Of a DNA stretch of 64,000 nucleotides, positions 62,559-64,000 are shown in pieces. How positions within the stretch are numbered: the stretch's first letter is position 1; each line of letters begins with the position of its first letter. This DNA is from Rhodococcus sp. KRD197 (GTDB lineage Bacteria; Actinomycetota; Actinomycetes; Mycobacteriales; Mycobacteriaceae): contig NZ_JABFAO010000011.1 of the NCBI RefSeq assembly GCF_017168235.1, positions 555,513-619,512 of the forward strand. The letters run 5' to 3'. Below the pieces are notes generated by a model that saw nothing but the letters and a program-made list of their open reading frames with translations, searched no databases and was not told the origin of the DNA. Position numbers and translations under genes: made by a program.

Positions 62559-64000
62559 TCAGGTAACGGCGTCCGTGATGGGTCCTACGACGAAATAAGC
62601 GACAAACAACAGCGCAACGATCCATAGCAGGGGATGAACCGACTTCGCTTTGCCTCCGCCGACCGCGAGTACGACCCAGGCGATGAACCCGACTCCGATC
62701 CCGTTCGCGATCGAGAACGTGAACGGCATCACGACGATGGTGAGGAACGCAGGCAGGGCGATCTCGAACCGGCTGAAGTCGATGTCGCGAACCTGCCCCA
62801 TCATCAACGCACCCACGATGACCAGCGCCGGAGCCGCAGCCTCGATCGGCACGATCGCCGTCAGCGGCGTCAGGAACATCGCTGCGAGGAACAGCACTCC
62901 GGTGACGACGTTGGCCAAACCGGTGCGGGCGCCCTCGGCGATGCCGGATGCCGATTCGACGAACACCGTGTTCGACGATGCCGAGGCGCCGCCGCCGGCG
63001 ATCGCGCCGGTCCCCTCGATGACGAGTGCCTTGCCGATCTTCGGCAGCGTGCCCTTGGAGTCGACGAGTTTCGCTTCCTTGCCGAGGCCCGTCATGGTGC
63101 CCATGGCATCGAAGAAGTTGGCGAGCACGAGAGTGAACACCAGCAGGCTCGCGGCCAGCACACCGATCCGAGTGAACGCACCGAGCAGATCCACCTCGCC
63201 GACGAGGGCGAGATCCGGAACCTGAAAGAGTTGCTCGGGCAACAGCGGAACGCTCAGATTCCAACCCTTGGGGTCGACGCCGTTCGACGGCCCCACGTCG
63301 GTGACGGCCTCGACGATGGCCGCGACGACGGTGGTCACGACGATGCCGATGAGCAAGCCACCGCGGATTCTCCGCACCACCAGAACGCCCATCAGCAACA
63401 GGCCGAAGACGAAGACCGCCGTCGGCCAGGATGCGATGGAACCGTCGATACCGAGACCGACGGGAACCGTCGTGCCGGCTGCGTCGGGGACGCGCCGGAC
63501 GAAACCGGAGTCGACCAGTCCGATGAAGGCGATGAAGGCGCCGATGCCCGCGGCGATGGCGGCTTTGAGTTCCATCGGGATCGCGTTGAACACTGCGGTG
63601 CGAAAGCCGGTGACGGCGAGCAGCACGATGATGATGCCGTCGATCACGACCAGCCCCATGGCTTCCGGCCACGTCACCTGCGGTGCGATGCTCACCGCCA
63701 GCAGCGTGTTGATACCGAGACCCGCAGCGATGCCGAACGGATAGTTGGCGACGATGCCGAACAGAATGCTCATGAATCCGGCGACGAGCGCGGTGACCGC
63801 CGCGACCTGAGCCACCGGCAGGATGTTGCCCAGCACATCGGTCTTCGCGGCTGCGTCGTCGGCGGAGAAGCTACCGAGGATGAGCGGATTGAGGACCACG
63901 ATGTAGGCCATCGCGACGAAGGTGACGACCCCGCCGCGCACCTCTGATCCGACGGTGGATCCACGCTCGGTGATCTTGAAGTAGTTGTCCAGGAGCCTGG
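62559..64000 (-). CDS. NCS2/AzgA-type purine permease, 5' end outside window
   Basis: The open frame runs off the right edge. About 480 codons are visible, from RLLDNYFKITERGSTVGSE onward, so only the first few codons are missing. The stretch TFVAMAYIVVLNPLIL and the later FFDAMGTMTGLGKEA are hallmarks of the AzgA branch (guanine/hypoxanthine uptake with H+). About 13 helices are predicted. A GTG at 63941 is open but internal to the conserved N-terminus, so it is not the start. Confidence 0.92.
   Translation of the reverse strand, partial: RLLDNYFKITERGSTVGSEVRGGVVTFVAMAYIVVLNPLILGSFSADDAAAKTDVLGNILPVAQVAAVTALVAGFMSILFGIVANYPFGIAAGLGINTLLAVSIAPQVTWPEAMGLVVIDGIIIVLLAVTGFRTAVFNAIPMELKAAIAAGIGAFIAFIGLVDSGFVRRVPDAAGTTVPVGLGIDGSIASWPTAVFVFGLLLMGVLVVRRIRGGLLIGIVVTTVVAAIVEAVTDVGPSNGVDPKGWNLSVPLLPEQLFQVPDLALVGEVDLLGAFTRIGVLAASLLVFTLVLANFFDAMGTMTGLGKEAKLVDSKGTLPKIGKALVIEGTGAIAGGGASASSNTVFVESASGIAEGARTGLANVVTGVLFLAAMFLTPLTAIVPIEAAAPALVIVGALMMGQVRDIDFSRFEIALPAFLTIVVMPFTFSIANGIGVGFIAWVVLAVGGGKAKSVHPLLWIVALLFVAYFVVGPITDAVT

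Noticed and set aside
62634-63947. Plus-strand open frame opposite the purine permease
   Set aside because: It is composed of Asp, Arg and His-rich shadow sequence. The minus-strand AzgA motifs are clear.

Overview
The window is GC-rich, densely coded chromosome from an actinobacterium of the order Mycobacteriales, most likely a Rhodococcus of the fascians-like group. The reasons are EchA6, AccD3, PrrA/PrrB, SepH and CtpE homologues, a mycofactocin-coupled dehydrogenase, frequent GTG starts and apparent leaderless promoters. From memory, many genes follow the M. tuberculosis Rv0910-Rv0880 order (Rv0910, Rv0909, ctpE, Rv0906, echA6, accD3, prrA/prrB, gltA2, citA, serC, sepH, Rv0882, Rv0881, Rv0880), with blocks of accessory genes between them. 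I see no rRNA, tRNA, CRISPR array, insertion sequence or prophage. No gene-free stretch exceeds about 250 bp.

Layout. 1-1118: end of an ECF-type uptake system (ATPase and EcfT). 1120-4978: two tandem paralogous membrane-anchored proteins with a binding-protein-like domain and a VWA domain, then a START-like Rv0910 homologue. 5151-12210: two sodium/monocarboxylate symporter loci, the second with a LytS/LytTR two-component system and a GAP-family gene on the opposite strand. 12252-18860: lipase, Na+/H+ antiporter, Rv0909-like antitoxin, CtpE and a metallo-beta-lactamase-fold enzyme. 18988-23746: htpG, two crotonases and a flavoprotein, with a structured repeat at two gene ends. 23903-27520: mycofactocin-type dehydrogenase, MoxR ATPase plus VWA protein, and hemD. 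27556-31552: aldo/keto reductase, ABC-F protein, and a hydrolase divergent from a MarR regulator.

31616-35084: a compact XRE regulator, duplicated membrane protein and NatAB-type ABC exporter operon. 35094-40814: accD3, prpE, a drug/metabolite exporter and photolyase. 40899-44827: a small ORF, prrA/prrB, a membrane protein, FKBP and a nitrilase-family amidase. 44973-50108: pdxH, aldose epimerase, sugar kinase and gltA on the minus strand, divergent from citA. 50181-51390: an AbiEi/DUF559-type gene bracketed by 75-bp direct repeats. 51513-55721: serC, sepH, a DUF6928-like gene, and a small membrane protein with a TrmH-family methyltransferase. 55771-60788: Eis-like acetyltransferase, then an ABC-2 exporter with a DesK/NarL-type two-component system. 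60773-64000: MFS exporter, MarR regulator (Rv0880-like) and an AzgA-type purine permease running off the end.

The most interesting structures are the flanked AbiEi/DUF559 gene with two perfect DnaA-box sequences in front of it, the structured gene-end repeats around the crotonase, the 117-bp identical block shared by two otherwise divergent membrane genes, the MoxR and VWA frames separated by a single in-frame TGA, and the separation of the Rv0909/Rv0910-like pair by about 10 kb of transport and signalling genes.
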